Positions 42,901-57,400 of a DNA stretch of 64,000 nucleotides are shown here, piece by piece. Within the stretch, counting starts at the first letter, position 1; every line of letters begins with the position of its first letter. This DNA comes from Norana najaformis (taxonomy: Eukaryota > Annelida > Clitellata > Crassiclitellata > Hormogastridae), in NCBI GenBank assembly GCA_964023275.1, contig OZ029916.1:43064896-43128895 (forward strand). Direction: 5' to 3'. Under the pieces are notes generated by a model. It was not told where the DNA came from. It was given only the letters and a program-made list of their open reading frames with translations, and searched no databases. Both the position numbers and the translations under genes were made by a program.

Positions 42901-43775
42901 TTTTTATGAGAAGGGCTAGATGGTTTGCAGGGACGAGGTGTACTGTAAAGATGGTAGCCAGGAGGAATACAGTCTTCATATTGAGCAAGAGTGGTGTTTA
43001 AATTAAACCAGGTTTCAGATAAGGCAAATATGTCAGGCGGGTGAGAAGAGAGGGCTATATCACTGATTTCTTGTGAATGTGCAGGATGTAGTAATGATCG
43101 GATATTTAGCGTGCAAAGTAAGAAGCGGCTGTTGTCGGTATTTTGAGCATTGTCGAGGATGTTGAAGGAAGAAATTCTGGAAGGAGGAGGATAGGTAGGA
43201 GGTGAGGGAGGAGGACATGAATAAAAATCCAGTGGGCCAGGATTTGGGTGGATGTCCCCGGAAAGCAGGATTAGTATGCTGAAGATGGTATGGCGGGTGA
43301 GGTGCTGTGGTGGTCGCCTGAGAGATGAAGTTAGGAAGAACGATAAAGGAATAAAACACATACGTCCATACTGCGTAGTCGTTGTGCCAAATTGGGCGCA
43401 GTAAGAATGTTTGGCTGTAGGAACAATGTAGGGCAAGCGGGTGTGGAAGGGTTGACAACTAATATGGAAGGCGATCATGAAACGTAGACCGAAAATAAGA
43501 AGAATGATTGAACTGTACATTATATGATCTAAGATGACGTGGCAGTTTGATGAAGCTAAAATGGCGGAAGGTAAAGACGCAGGCGAACGAGTGCAAAAAG
43601 GACAAAAATTAGGCGAATCTTAAGTTGATTAAATGTTGAAACAAATAGGAACGAACTCACCAAAGACAGAGCATAAATCCGGTAAGAAAGAAAAATTAAA
43701 AAATCAGAAAAGACGTCGAAAAGTTAGAAAATATAGAATTGAGAAATAAAGCGCAGACGCCGCGACGCTGGTTCC
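39942..43775 (-). mobile_element. Full-length-looking CR1/L2-type LINE with a 2A-like motif
   Basis: The element reads right to left. A 5' region (about 43521-43775, GC-rich at its outer edge, end uncertain) is followed by one long open frame (43520-40095). A 3' untranslated region with gttgggcgctgtag-type sequence and a tail of three to four ATTACG hexamers (39943-39963) close it. The open frame, tail and at least eight truncated relatives in this window point to a recently active family. Confidence 0.9.
40095..43520 (-). CDS. LINE ORF: 2A-like peptide, AP endonuclease and reverse transcriptase, 1141 aa
   Basis: Uninterrupted frame. Residues 1-20 are hydrophobic (MYSSIILLIFGLRFMIAF), like a signal or membrane segment. 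A 2A-like sequence, LSGDIHPNPGP, ends at residues 95/96, where ribosome skipping would release a peptide of about 95 aa from the enzyme. The AP-type endonuclease spans about 130-360: LLCTLNIRS, SETWF (168-172), GDFNIH (291-296), TLDLIIT, SDHYP (355-359). The reverse transcriptase spans about 600-880: NYRPVSNL (661-668), LLDISAAFDTIDH, GVPQGSVLGPLLF (790-802), YADD (823-826). The C-terminal region ends with a SRLKTLLF block typical of CR1-like elements. All catalytic motifs seen are intact. 2A-bearing CR1-type LINEs are known from sea urchin, lancelet and molluscs. Confidence 0.95.
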   Translation of the reverse strand: MYSSIILLIFGLRFMIAFHISCQPFHTRLPYIVPTAKHSYCAQFGTTTTQYGRMCFIPLSFFLTSSLRRPPQHLTRHTIFSILILLSGDIHPNPGPLDFYSCPPPSPPTYPPPSRISSFNILDNAQNTDNSRFLLCTLNIRSLLHPAHSQEISDIALSSHPPDIFALSETWFNLNTTLAQYEDCIPPGYHLYSTPRPCKPSSPSHKNPTGGGIAFLTREPATVLDSPGYCFHSFECASVTLKLPHTNLTIFNVYRPPSSSSYSSPPSVFLKEFTTLLSTAATTPHEFLITGDFNIHVDNPSDTFAAEFLTLLSSTNLVQHVKFPTHIHNHTLDLIITSSFSTLSPDISFSFDTPSDHYPIFTYLNILPTPRPDPVFHSFRRISSINIEAFIQDISCSDLVLNPPSSLNDLLSSYNTTLFAILDKHAPVITKSRSHSNNPWFNSYLQAFKSFRRRLERAYKRTRDPQLLSALKSATNKYHRLLTAAKQRFYSSLVRSRSSSPRLLWKTINQLLHRNSSSPLPNSLPSSSIADSFCSFFSNKISTLRLSLQSLLSKTSNNPAADAPSSTYDSPPSPPRSSFSAFQPTSETEILNLLKSLPNKQCELDPIPTSLLKDCASVLVPIITKIVNLSLSTGNFPLLFKHSLVTPLLKKSSLDKEILSNYRPVSNLTFISKLTERIVLSRINNYLASNSLINPHQSGFTKRHSTETLLTSLYNKLVSAISHQQVSCLCLLDISAAFDTIDHNILLHRLSTWFGFADTALLWIQSYLSSRSFSVKTSDASSKSCPLTCGVPQGSVLGPLLFILYTTPLSSLIKASSVDHHLYADDTQLFISFSPNCFNESTDHLLCVVKQISSWMTSNLLCLNPSKTEFILIGLRDQLKKIPDPSISLSLDSASTHTFNTNSFVRNLGVIFDQNLTFSDHITHLSRSCFMHIRDLRRIRPVLDFKTASIIATSIVHAKLDYCNSLFLNIDTTQINRLQAIQNALARAVTKTLKHHHITPVLKSLHWLKIPERIEYKVLSLTYNTLQSSQPSYLRQLFTIQPLRSTRSSSVLTLLRPPVTSSLKFGNRSIAIAAPPLWNKLPPELRQLSGQSYELTNTSPLSVSAQVFHSRLKTLLFQKSYPDCSSSSYLSSRFSLKQHPP

Positions 43776-43794
43776 CTGTAATGAGTTTAGCTTA

Positions 43795-43896
43795 TAACTG
43801 CAACTAAAATCACCACCACCGTAATCTGTTTGTCTCGCCCTCTGGGCTCGGAATCTATAACCTTCCTTATCGATCGATCTTGTTTTGTCTGAATGC

Positions 43897-43905
<9 letters not shown>
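43795..43905 (+). mobile_element. Diverged fragment of the same LINE 3' end (possible)
   Basis: Order and spacing resemble the LINE 3' end: caccaccaccgtaatctg, tctgggctcgga, ttatcgatcgatcttgtttt, gtctgaatgcc. The match is poor. It runs into the left arm of the foldback. Confidence 0.4.
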
Positions 43906-45456
<1,551 letters not shown>

Positions 45457-45475
45457 TTCTTTCTATGCGTGAAAT

Positions 45476-48400
45476 ATGGCCGAATCGGATGTCGATGTTT
45501 GTGAGATTTCTGAAGCAGATGAAAACCGTTTAAATATGGATAAAGAAAATATCCTTCATCAGATAGTTCCCAACGTAAGTTCCTGAAAGGTTCTAGATAT
45601 AAATGTCTGGTTACTTTAATTGAGATGGTCACAAGATTTGCCCAAAAATTGCCATTCTGCACTGTGCCGTAAATGACTGATGATTTGTGACATGAGCATG
45701 CATAAATGACTGATGATTTGTGACGTGAGCATGCATAAAATAAAACTGGTTTTAAACACCACATCCAGATTGAACGCCAGTCTCCAGTAAATGCTGGGGA
45801 GCTAAAAACGATGCAAAAAATGCTGGCCTCCTTTAAAATGCTGTTCTCTGATAAGTTTGGTCCTGTTTAGGCACCAGTATGCTGGTGAAGATATTGGAAA
45901 CATATGTAGTCATGTTTTAGCGGCGCAGTTAGTGATATTCGTGGTAAAAAGAACTATGTTGTTGATCTAAGACTCGAAGCTATCAATTTCACGGAACAGA
46001 ATAATGGCAAAAGGCATATACATGTAAATAACTGTGCAGACACTGGCCTCTTTAAATGCCAGGAGGGTAAAAACTACTTGTACAGATAAATGCCTGAGAC
46101 ATTTTCAGTAAGTTTTACAGTACATGCATACACATACTGTGCTGTAGACCTAAAGGATTCGCCGACTTCTGTGGGCTGTTGTAATTTTGCAGAATGCATT
46201 AAATTTAGTCGATAGATTCAGATTTAGATTCACTGACCTTGTGCATGTTATAAGTGCTTTTAATAATAATAATAATGATAATAATAATAAATAGGCAAGT
46301 TGAAATCTGGAGCAGTCTAGAAATAGAATACATGGGGCTATGGAATGCAGCTCAGTAGAGCTGTTTTGTGTTTTCAGATGGTTTTAAGTGAAACTGCTCG
46401 TTAGCGGCTTTTTGCAGCGTTTGTTATTACTGTGTGCTATGGCGAGTGAGAGTTCTTATGCCACCTTGGAAATATTTCATAATGGCTGCTTACATTACTG
46501 AGGTGATTTGAAACATCACTGGGTAACAGAGAAACCAACTGAAAGGGCAAATGCAGTCAGAAAAAATCATGTAGATAGTGTCTTTGTGCAAACACATACA
46601 TCCATACATACTAGCACAGTTCGTACACGGGGAAACTAAATGGCATTAAAATGATTTTAAAATGGGCTGCGATGGTGAAGGATCACACGTGATAAATTTG
46701 TTGAAAAAATGAGCAGGGTCAAGGCCATATGGTCACTATAGAAAAACATTTACATACTGTCATACATGATAATAGTTTTAGTTTGAAAGTGACAAGACGG
46801 TCTTGAAAAGTTCGGTTTTTATGAAAAATCTGTCCTGTTTTTGGATTGCTGTTATTGAGTTTGTGCATTAGTCAAAAGAAACTTCAGTCAACATAAATAA
46901 ACTGTCACTCTGTGGATTGCTGTTGATGGAGTTGTCCACGTAATAACAGACTTGGATATATAATTTTATACGTACTGACGTGGTCTGACAATGGTGCTGT
47001 CTGGCGTATGACATGAGAACAGTTTTGGTAAGTGCTTTGATGCCCTGTAGCTAATGAGACTTGGAGAGAAAGAGGATAGAAAGAGGAGGAAAGAAGCAAA
47101 GGGAGGAGGCAAAACCTGGGAGCCACTGGGGATTTTTCCCAGAAGGGACATTTTGCCAAACTAGGATGCATATCATATGGTCTGTGTTGAGTAGGCTAGT
47201 GCACAGCTAACTGAGCAGTTGCCTTCCCTTACACTTAGTTATGATTTTCAGAAGTCCAAAGAGATGAATCAAGGTGTATCCTGTCCAAAAACCCCTCTGC
47301 AGAGTGTTAACCAGGATAGAGATGGAGTTAGTTGTCCAATCTACAGTCCAGTTACACCAGTCTCGGGAGCAAGAAGCCGGACGCCACATACAGGACAGAA
47401 ATCAAAAACGCCAAATACTCGCCGAAAGACAGTGTGCGGTGTCCGAGTGAAACTGTCGCCTCTCAATCTCATGAATACTCTTCTCTACAACAAAACCAAA
47501 GAATTAATCGAAGAAGGACTGCAGGTTATTTTGCTGCAATAATAATCAGTTTAATGTTTTTTTGTAGTTGTAATAAATAAGTTAGCATCCACCTTGGTTT
47601 AATGTTAACCTGTCACTTGAATTAAAAACTTTATTTGGTTAAGTACATATTTAATAAAATTTGGTGCTGTACTGTAAAGATACTTTATTTAGAAAAAGGA
47701 AAAATTAAACAGGAGATTGAGGCATTCTGTACAGCAAAAGGTAGATCTTGTAGTGACTTTGAGTAGATCTTCAGGGAGTGCTATTTAAGTCTTGTGTTAC
47801 ACCATAATATTACAAGAAGAAGAATTAGGAAGGCTTTAAACCTGTGATTTAAAGGTAAGATGTTGTGTAGATACTGCATTGATTATGATATTTGCTAGAG
47901 GAATGTCGGGTCATGTGGCTTACAAACAGGTATTTTAAATGATATTTATGAACCATGGAGGTTCCTGATGTTACTTTGTGCGTAAATCTGTAAAATACTG
48001 TGAAAGTATTCATAAAACATTGCAATTCTTCGTAGGAAGAGAGAGACAGACGGAAGGAACTGGAGGCACTGCTCGGGGAAAAGGACAAAGAAATTCTCAG
48101 GTTGAAAGCCGAGGTAACTCGGCTGAACAGTCAACCAGTGGATGCTCCAGTCTTGCCAAACAGCGAATATGTCATGACTTCTTGCAAGTTAGTGGGCCTT
48201 GTTTCTACCTGTTAGGTAAAGTACTGAAATGTGTTTGGTAAGATAAGGTATTTAGGTATTTGTTTGTCACGATAGTCTGTTGGTAACACGTTTGGTCAAG
48301 GATCATGAGGTTTGGTTTGACTTCGTGTAACAACCCTGGGCAAGTTGCTTGCACACACCGTGCCTCTGTCACCAAGCAGTAGAATTTGGTACCGGTAGGC

Positions 48401-51400
48401 GTAAGCTGGGAAGTAAACGACAAGTCCTGCGATGCACTGGCCCCATGTCCAGGACCTTTGCTTTCGTCAATTGTCAGCTCAAGGAAATGAATGCCTCCCC
48501 TACATCTCACTTGTGGAATATGGGATACTTTAAGGTAAGGTAAGGTATGGAGTTGTTTTTGGTATATATGTAGTAAGATAAGATACACTTTTTACGTATT
48601 TTTATCAACAATAGTCCTCTGATCTTTAAACAGATTTGCAAAAAAAGAGAACAGAATGACCATTTTCTTTACAAGTTATGAGTTCAACCTATCAATCAAT
48701 ACATCAATCAATCACTGCGTGCTTAGAGATAAAGGACTTGTTTCTGATAAAGATGTGTACAACCAAGCTGTTATCAAGCCTTGCTCACAATGCTTATTAT
48801 TTTAACTGATAATGCTTCTGAAAATTTAACATTGTGTTTCCAGAGTCTGTGCTTTGTAGTTGTTGATCTTAAACGAAAAACGACGATGGTTTGTCTGCCT
48901 TCTGTGGCAGATGTAAGACCTGCATTCTAATTTCAGGTTGTCTCATGTTGATTACTCCAAGAAAACAAAAGATGAACTGGTGACAGAGCTGGAAACATTT
49001 GAAATAAGCAACAAAACTTTATGCTCAGAACTCACCTCGCTCAACCAGAAATATCAGCTTCTTGAGCAGGAACTGGTGCAAATGAGGACAGCCACAGATG
49101 AAGGCATCACATGCACCAACAATGCTTTAGAACAGGCAAAGGTAGGAAGAATAGGCGCAGCATCACAACCAGGATGCAATGATTTGTCGTTACTTTAGCA
49201 AAAAGGTAGTTGGCCTTATGTGGTTTGCAGTTCATTTGATTGAAGTTGATTGGGTGATTACTAAGCAGTTGAACTTTGTAATCATTACCAAAGGATGTGT
49301 TCCAGTTAATTCAAGTCCATGGTTTGCTGCTAATTCCAAACACATCTGGTAGCACATTTTTGTTGAGAATAATTAGCAGAATTGGCAGAGCCGCATAGAG
49401 TTCAGTTCAGTATGAGTGTGAATGTAGTTGTTTTATTGGCTTTTATAATATTTTTCATTTTCTCTAACAAATTGCACTGCTGTTTGAACAGTAAACCCAG
49501 AGATAACACAACCAAAAATCAGTGACCTCAGAGAGATTAGTCCTCAGAGCTGTAGTACCTTTAAAAAATGTCTGTATAAAAAATGTCTGTATATTATGTG
49601 TGTTTCATAACATTTATACAGCACATTTTTTAACCTTACAAAGGCACTATTTTGTTGCCATATTTGGTGTGAGACTGCTGTTAAAAGATGCATATAATAA
49701 ATTACAAAGCCTTTGTTTCTAGGTTTCGTATGAGCAAAGAATCACTGAGCTTCTTGCCGGCCAGTCGCAGCTTATAGGGGAAGTTTTAGAGCGTGAGAAG
49801 GAGGTTGCCAGCTGCCAAAGTGAGTTGCTGCAACGAGAGAAGGAAGTGACGATGCTCAACGAGAGTCTGGCCAAATTACGAGATGACCTGTCACTAATTT
49901 GTAAACAGAAACAACAAGAGGTACTTCATCAGATCTTATTACAATGCATAACGCAATGGCAGATTTTTAGAAAATTGAGACTTTGTACTGTGAGGACTTA
50001 CTGTAAGGACTTTTAACAACAGTAAACATTCTGCTATGGTGTTATCTGTTAAACATTAGTCACAGAGGTGTCTGACAGCAAATGCATTAACAACTAGCAC
50101 ACGCTTGGGCTTTGGTGCTAGTAATAAATTGGCACTTTTGTTTGCACGACTTCAAGGAGAACGCATGATTTCTTCGTTAGCAGAAAGTTTCTATATCGTT
50201 TTCATGCCTTGGAAACAATATTTTAAGCAAAGCTCAAAACCACAATGACTGTTTTCTTTTCGTGGTCACATCTGGGCTTGAATCCTGGTGTCACAAAATT
50301 GGCAACTTGCAATAAAGATAGTTTATCTGATTGTTTGTGTATTGCTGTTGTTGTGCTTGTGCTTCTGCCAAAATATCTTTTATTAAGCCCAAGATGATGT
50401 CCACGAAGACTATCAGCATTGTTTATTGTCGATAATGTTATAAGCATGCGGTTATCCTTCCTTAACTTAACAGTTGGAACGAATGAACGAATAATTGTCG
50501 GTTGGTTTGCAGACTGAGTTGTGTAATGAATATCGTAGTCAACACCAAAAGGATGTAGAACAACTTCAGAAACTTGAGGTGCAGTTGGATGAGTATGCAA
50601 AGATCCGACCAAACATAACAAAAGCAAGACTTGCACAGGTATGATGATCTCTGACACATCTAGACTAGCGAATAATTCAAAATGTGCTGCTGACTGCATA
50701 AAAAGTTCTTAGAATGTTTTGGATTGCAGAAAGGCAGGAGAACAAGGAGTGTTGTTGGAGTGTGCTAGTAGAAACAGTCATCTGCATTACCAAGAAATCT
50801 AGTCCTGTTTCTTGGACTTCCTTCCAGTCTACTCCCAAATGCTTGTGCCATCTTCCAGTTGGAGTAGGAAGCTGAAATTTTGCCAGAACAATACAAACTA
50901 CCAGTCTAAAAATCTAGGAAGTGTCCTGGCCTCTGGCTTGACTTTTATTTCTTTGGACCACCCTAGTGTGCATATGCTTGTATGTACATAGATATTTATG
51001 TAGGGCCTTTGTGAAGCATCTTAAAGGCATTGAAGCATGGCTGTTTAACACTTTCCTTGGTCTATGAAAATATATTGACAAAGTTCTATCATTCTTTAGT
51101 TTTTGACAAAGTTCTTTACCAGTTACAGTTAACAAATGCTGAACAGTTTGGCAATAGTAATGTTCAGTGGTGGCAATTAATTCTGTTTTAGGCTGATTTT
51201 GCCAGTGTCATTCGAAAAGCTCATCAAACTGTACTTGAGAAAAATCGGGCACTGGCTGCAGAGAGGGACGAATTTCTTAAACAGGTTTGCAAATTCTGAC
51301 TGGTTGATGACAGAGAAATTTTTCACATTCTGAATGGTATTAGCATGATGTTGATGGTGGAAAAGGTCACGCATTTTTTAATGGTACATGTATGTGATGT

Positions 51401-54400
51401 GTGACCCCAAGGTTAAAAGGTCGGTTGGCTGAGATGTTGATTTGTAGTGGGATGTTAGCTTCGCATTCTGTACATACAAAGTTTGGCTGGTGCAGTTTTG
51501 CCGTTTCTAATTGACTGATGTGCACTTTTGCAGAGTGTGATTGGATAATATACAGTTCACAGATTCTGATTGATTGATGTGCTGATTTCGAGGAACCTTG
51601 ACAAATTTTGCTGAAAGTAAACAAAATAAACCTAATGAAATCTGATTGGTGCATGGTTTTCTTGTGAGCAGAAAGTTGAGTGGTTGAAGTGGAAAGATGA
51701 GAAAGAACAGAGTCTAGCTGCAGCTCAGGAGGAATTGGATCACACTCTGGAGGTGAAACAGAGACAAGACAAGAGTGTGCAGAAAGATCTGACCGAACTG
51801 TTAGCCTCGGCCGAAACGAGGATAGATGGTGTGCTAAGCAAAATTGTCTGTCTTGAGGCATCTCTTGAAAATGAAAAGGCTATCAAACATGATCTGACAG
51901 AGAAGTTAGAAATTTTCCTTTGCTCTTTAAAGTGTGTGTAAACTTCTATCTACATTAGGGTACAAAATAAAGTATCCCATGTCCCACAAGTGAGATAGAG
52001 GAGGCACTCATTTCCTTTTCTTTATGAGCTGCCAAACCAAATTTGTGCTTGTTCAGCCCATTCAATGAAAGTACCTCACAAAATCTTGCAGCACTTTTGA
52101 AAGGTTCATAAAGGGCAGAATATTGAGTGTCTTGATGCATACAAACTGAGGGACGTGCAAACAACTTGCCCATGGAGTCAGTACGATGATAATAATAATA
52201 CAGTTCCTTTAAAGTTTCTTTCATCTTGCATTGAGCAACAGAACAGCATTGGGGCACAATATAGTGCTCTATTTGATCACATGATAGGTCTGTAATCCAA
52301 CAATTGTGGGTTCAAGCCTGCTGAGCAGACTCTGTAATGACGATACGGTCGCTATATAAAGCCGTGTACATTTGCATTTACCCTCGACAAGTTGTTTGCG
52401 CACACTCTTCTTGTGCATCAGATTCGGATTTTCTTATCTGGAACGTATAACAAATGCAATATAGAAATAAATAAATTAGTAAATTTTGTTTTGTTATGCT
52501 GTATTTATGTAGCACTGCTGTTTAAGCAGATCAATTGTTAACATTGAGCTGTTGTGTGTGAAGAGCTTGCTCAAGATCACGCACGCTGTGACAACCTTAG
52601 AGGAGACTCAAACCCTCTCTTCTCATGTGTAAACTGATGGGCACTCTACCACTTGGCCACCGTGTCACACGACAGAGGATTTTATGCATTTAAATTGGAT
52701 TCATTTCTTTTCTTTTACAGATTAAATCTGTCTGAAAAGCAGGCAGCCGATTTAAACGAGCAGATGGCAGCTGACGTAGAACGGTTTGTGTACTCGGACT
52801 CTTCTGTACTTGTTTGTTTGTTGTGTGTCATTTCAGAATGTTGTGCTTGCAATTTAAGTACCTCTGCATTTTTTATTCTTGCCTCTTTCCTAATATCTGT
52901 AGATCATCTATGAATCAAGAGACACAGTATAGCACCTTAAACAACAGCGTCTGAGCCATTGTTCCTCAACGTTGGCCTGGATAGCTACATTGGTAAAAGC
53001 ATACATCAAGGCGCCTCTGAGTGGGAGGATACCGGTTCTCGTACCCATGGTGGCTATATTTCAGAGATTTGAATCTCGGGCTAGCACGGCCCATACATGG
53101 GGACCATTCAAACAGTCAGCAGTGGTGAAGCATCTCAATAAATTAATTGACAAATGAGCTGGGTCAAGGCCATACAGTTGCTATAGAAAAACGTACATTT
53201 ACATTTCCACCAATGTTTCAAAACCCAGTTGCCAATAGAAAGCACCCTAGTGGTAGCTGGCTGCATACAGTGCTCTGAAAATCATTGTTATTAAATTTGC
53301 ATTTAAAGACTGCCATCCCTGGATCAAAGAAGTACGGAGACTGTTGCCTCTAAAGATCCCATGTCACATAATGGAAGATAGGAAGGCACCATGCCTGGTC
53401 TTGAACCCTTGAGCAGACAATGGATGAATGTATCTATGTATCCAAAAACTTATATAGCACATTTTAAAAACCTCACAAATGTGCTGCAGCATGACTGTCT
53501 AGCATTTTTAAAAGGGGGCATCTTAAGATGGACAAAGAATGTTTCTTGACCCATTTTGAGGAGGAAGATTTTGAATTTCTAGAGGAAGACTGTTCCAGAA
53601 TCCCTAGCCAGTACATCACAGGACTTGCCATTTACTTCCCAGCTTGTTCCAGTACAAAATTCTACTGCTTGATGACAGGGAAAGGTGTGTGCAAACAACT
53701 TCCCTACGGAGTCCGCTGAGCAGGCTCAAACTTGCTATGTTGGAATACAGACCAAGTGCACTACTGAAGAGTGCACATGTCACACTGTTTTCTGTCATCA
53801 TTTGTGAATATGTCTGGTGACAGAGCTTGCTTGTGTGCACATGTTTCTTTTAGGCATGAGCTAGAGGTGACAAACCTTCAGCGAACACTGGACATGCGAG
53901 AGCACGAGACTGATGAGCTGACGAAGGAGTGCAACAATTACAGGCGAATGGTGACTCACATGAAGGCTCAGGTCACCAAACAACAGTCCATCATTTCCAA
54001 GGTCATCGACCTTGAGACGCAGATCGGGGTAGGACCTAACTTCTGCCGTTTTATTAGATTTCTTTCGTTGGAGGAACCAACGATTTTACTGCAAAAAACA
54101 GTTTTCATTTATTTTCTTCTGTTTAGAATATGGTACCATTATCATCAACTGACAGTGTTAAGCAGATTAGTTCAGAGCAAAATATCCAACTGAGAAATTG
54201 ACCCCAATTGGATCTTTTCACGCCAAATATTTTGATAATTTTTTACACATTTGACTAATTTTCATTGTTGTGCTTTATGTTTTTCTGTTTCAGCTGCTGG
54301 AGAAAGAAAAAATGGCTGTCTGTGACGAGATGCTTGAGCTGAGAAGGAAGTCAACTGAGTCTCATCAAAAGTTGCAGCAGCTCACAGCCGATCACAATGC

Positions 54401-57400
54401 ACTGAAAGTTGAACTACAACTCCAGACGTACGGCTTTTGTCTTTCATCAGTTAATTTTCATCACTTAGGGATTGTCCATAAAGGACATCCGCAAAGAGGG
54501 GTGCACGGGTCGCCTAAATGTGGACAAGGGGAGGGTGATTTTGCCCGAAGCGGATGTAGGTAATTTTTGGATGTGGGTAATTTTACTGACATCCTTTAAT
54601 TCATTAATTGTAATGTGGGTGACCGAGCTTCATGTAGCTTTACTGTTTGTCATGTGAATTTCTAGCTTTTTTGCCTTTTGATGCAGAAAATTTCTCAGTC
54701 TTGAAACTTAGAATTAGAAGAAGAGAAATCGAATAACATTTCGCAACCCGATCATTGCATGTTTAAAAGATTTCAATCTCTCAGGCTGGCACGGTCTGTG
54801 CATGGGATCTTAAATGGTGTGGCGCCCATTAAAACGGACAGCAGTGGTGAAGAATCTCACCCAATAAATTCATTGAAAAATGAGCAGGGTCGAGGCATAC
54901 GGTCGCTATAGAAAATCTTGTACATTTACGTGTAACATGTAAGTGTTTGCCATTGATACCAGGTTCTATATCTGAGGTTGACAATTCACAGTCTACACTT
55001 AAGAAAAGGATGGTGGTTGGTCTTGTCATGTCTGTGCTTCAGTCAAAAGATCTTTCAACTTGGGAACCCCTGAAAACTTGTACATGGTGCCCCATATTGA
55101 TTACTTTACTTTGCAGCCGTTCATGTATTGTGTTGTTTTACGTGCACAGTTTTTTAGTTATATTATGGTTTTGTTTGAAGAGAGAAGGCTCAATCATTTG
55201 AGACATGTCTGATAGAGAAAGACCAGCAGATTCTGTCCAAAGAGGCAGAATTATCCAATGCAGTGAATGCCGTTGAGTTGCTGTTCAAGAGGGCGTCTTC
55301 GTTCTTTGAAAATCTTACATCACAGTGGAGAGCTTGGAATAAGGTCAGGTTTCAGCAGACTTTGACTGTAAGATATAATCCTCAATGTCTTAAAATGACA
55401 ACACTAATAGCTATTAAAACATATAATACAGTTACTGAAATACAAAGTACAAGCATCCAGCTTAACTTTTAACGGCAGCAGACATTCAGCCTCTTCTGGG
55501 GTTGCTCTGTGCTTAAAGAAATAGTGGATCTTGAGGATTAGACAGGAATTTTTTTGTCTTATCTGCCTTTGAACAAAACCAAACTTTTACTGATTTGTCA
55601 GCGGAAGCTTTTAGCCCAATTGTTTCTGGTGGTCTAGGCATCACAAGGCACGAAGCAGACCGCAGCAGGAACTCCCTGCAGACGCAGAAGCCAGGCTAGG
55701 ACTCCGGTCACCAGGACTCCAGTTCCAAGTGCTCGCAGAAGAAGCGGGAAGAGTTTTGGAGGACTGTCGTTCGTCCAGCAGATACTTTCAGCGAGCAAAC
55801 AGAACCCAGTAGCCACAAACACTGATCCACATGACAGCACCGCAGTTCCCGTCCTAAAAATGTATGATTCCACGTCCGAAGGAAGGAATGCTCGTAAGTC
55901 CTTCCAGATTAGTCACCTATTCCATGGAATTTACTGCCCCCAGTTTTTCAGGACCCTTTTGTTTCTCCTATCTCATTTTGCAAACAATTGAAGGCTTATC
56001 TTTTACCAACTAGCGTTGCTTTTGAGGTGAATTCGTAAATTATTGCAATATAAGTATCTGATTAATAATTATTAAATTACTAGTGTTTATGGGATTTTCT
56101 TTCAGAGGACCCTGCTGTGATTGGACACAATGAAGAAGATCCTATCCAGAAGCCAGAGTTGGAAATGCCTCAGCTCACAATACGAGTCAGTTATTGGTCT
56201 CTGTGGAAATACTTTCATGAATGAACTTTGTTCTCACTTCATTCACAAATTGATTCATGTATTTGGACATTTATATAGCACCTTTTAAGAATCTGTCGAT
56301 AATTGCTTCTTGCTACGGTCGGTGACGTCAGAGCTTGACAGAATGCAGCAGACTGGTGTCTACCTGAATGACGTTGGAATGGACGGACTGATCTGGTGTT
56401 TGGAAAGCAAGCAATTAAATGTCATCTAAGGTGGATGCAGCTTTCTTTTTAATCATCTTAATAATATGTATTAATATTTAATAATATTTCTAGTATGATA
56501 TTTCTAATAATATTACTTTCTGTAGTTCTGTATTTCTTCTCTATAATAATATTTCTTAATAATATTTCCTCAGATTTATGTAGTACCAACATCTAACAAT
56601 AAAGCATTGATTGAGTGATTGATTGATGGCTTTCAGGCATTGGTTAATGACTCAACTATGAATGTATAATATGTAAAGTCATAAGTAAAGGTCTTCATGC
56701 AGCAGAAGCTTTGTAATCTGCTTTAAAGCTGTGGCTTTTACCATTAAACTGAACCAAATTTCCTTCATCTAGAGACACTCCAAGGATTCGACTTGTTCAG
56801 ATGGAGCTGATGTCATCAGTCTGCATTCCAATTCTTCCTCATCATCTGGTGAACGATTCACCAGCTTCCTCAATGAAATCACCACCATCTTTGCCAAAAT
56901 GGAATCCCTACTACACGGAGAAGTCGCTGTGGCTTTCAGTCGGCTGCGAAACTTAGTGTAAGCAAAGAATTTGTTGGATTCAGATAATTATCAGCATCTT
57001 ACAATGTCGTGTAATTAAAATTCTTTGTTATTTCTTATTTTAAAATTTGCACAGTGCCCCCTGTGTACCTTAAATGTTGTGGCACCCATTCAGATGATAA
57101 ATTTATCAGAAATGAGCAAGGTCAAGGCCATGCGATTGCAATAAAAAACCATGTACATTTACATTTAAGCAATCTTCAGGCTAGCACGGTCCATACATGG
57201 GGACCTTAAATTCCATCCAAATAACCATGGGTCACAGAGAGGTGATGGGTCAAATGTTGGGGCAATTATGGAAGGGTCTGTCATGGTATTTTTGGAACAA
57301 GAACTTTCGGTCCTAACAAGTTTGTTCGTTTTTTGTTGATCTCTAAAAGTTTCGTCTCTTTTAGAAAGAGCCTGGAGAGTCATTTATTGCAGCAGCAACA

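Noticed and set aside
52975-53060. True tRNA gene
   Set aside because: The A and B boxes belong to the head of SINE A; there is no acceptor stem pairing or terminator, and a SINE body follows.
55634-55873. 79-aa minus-strand frame
   Set aside because: Antisense of the Pro/Arg-rich exon 13 of the astrin-like gene.
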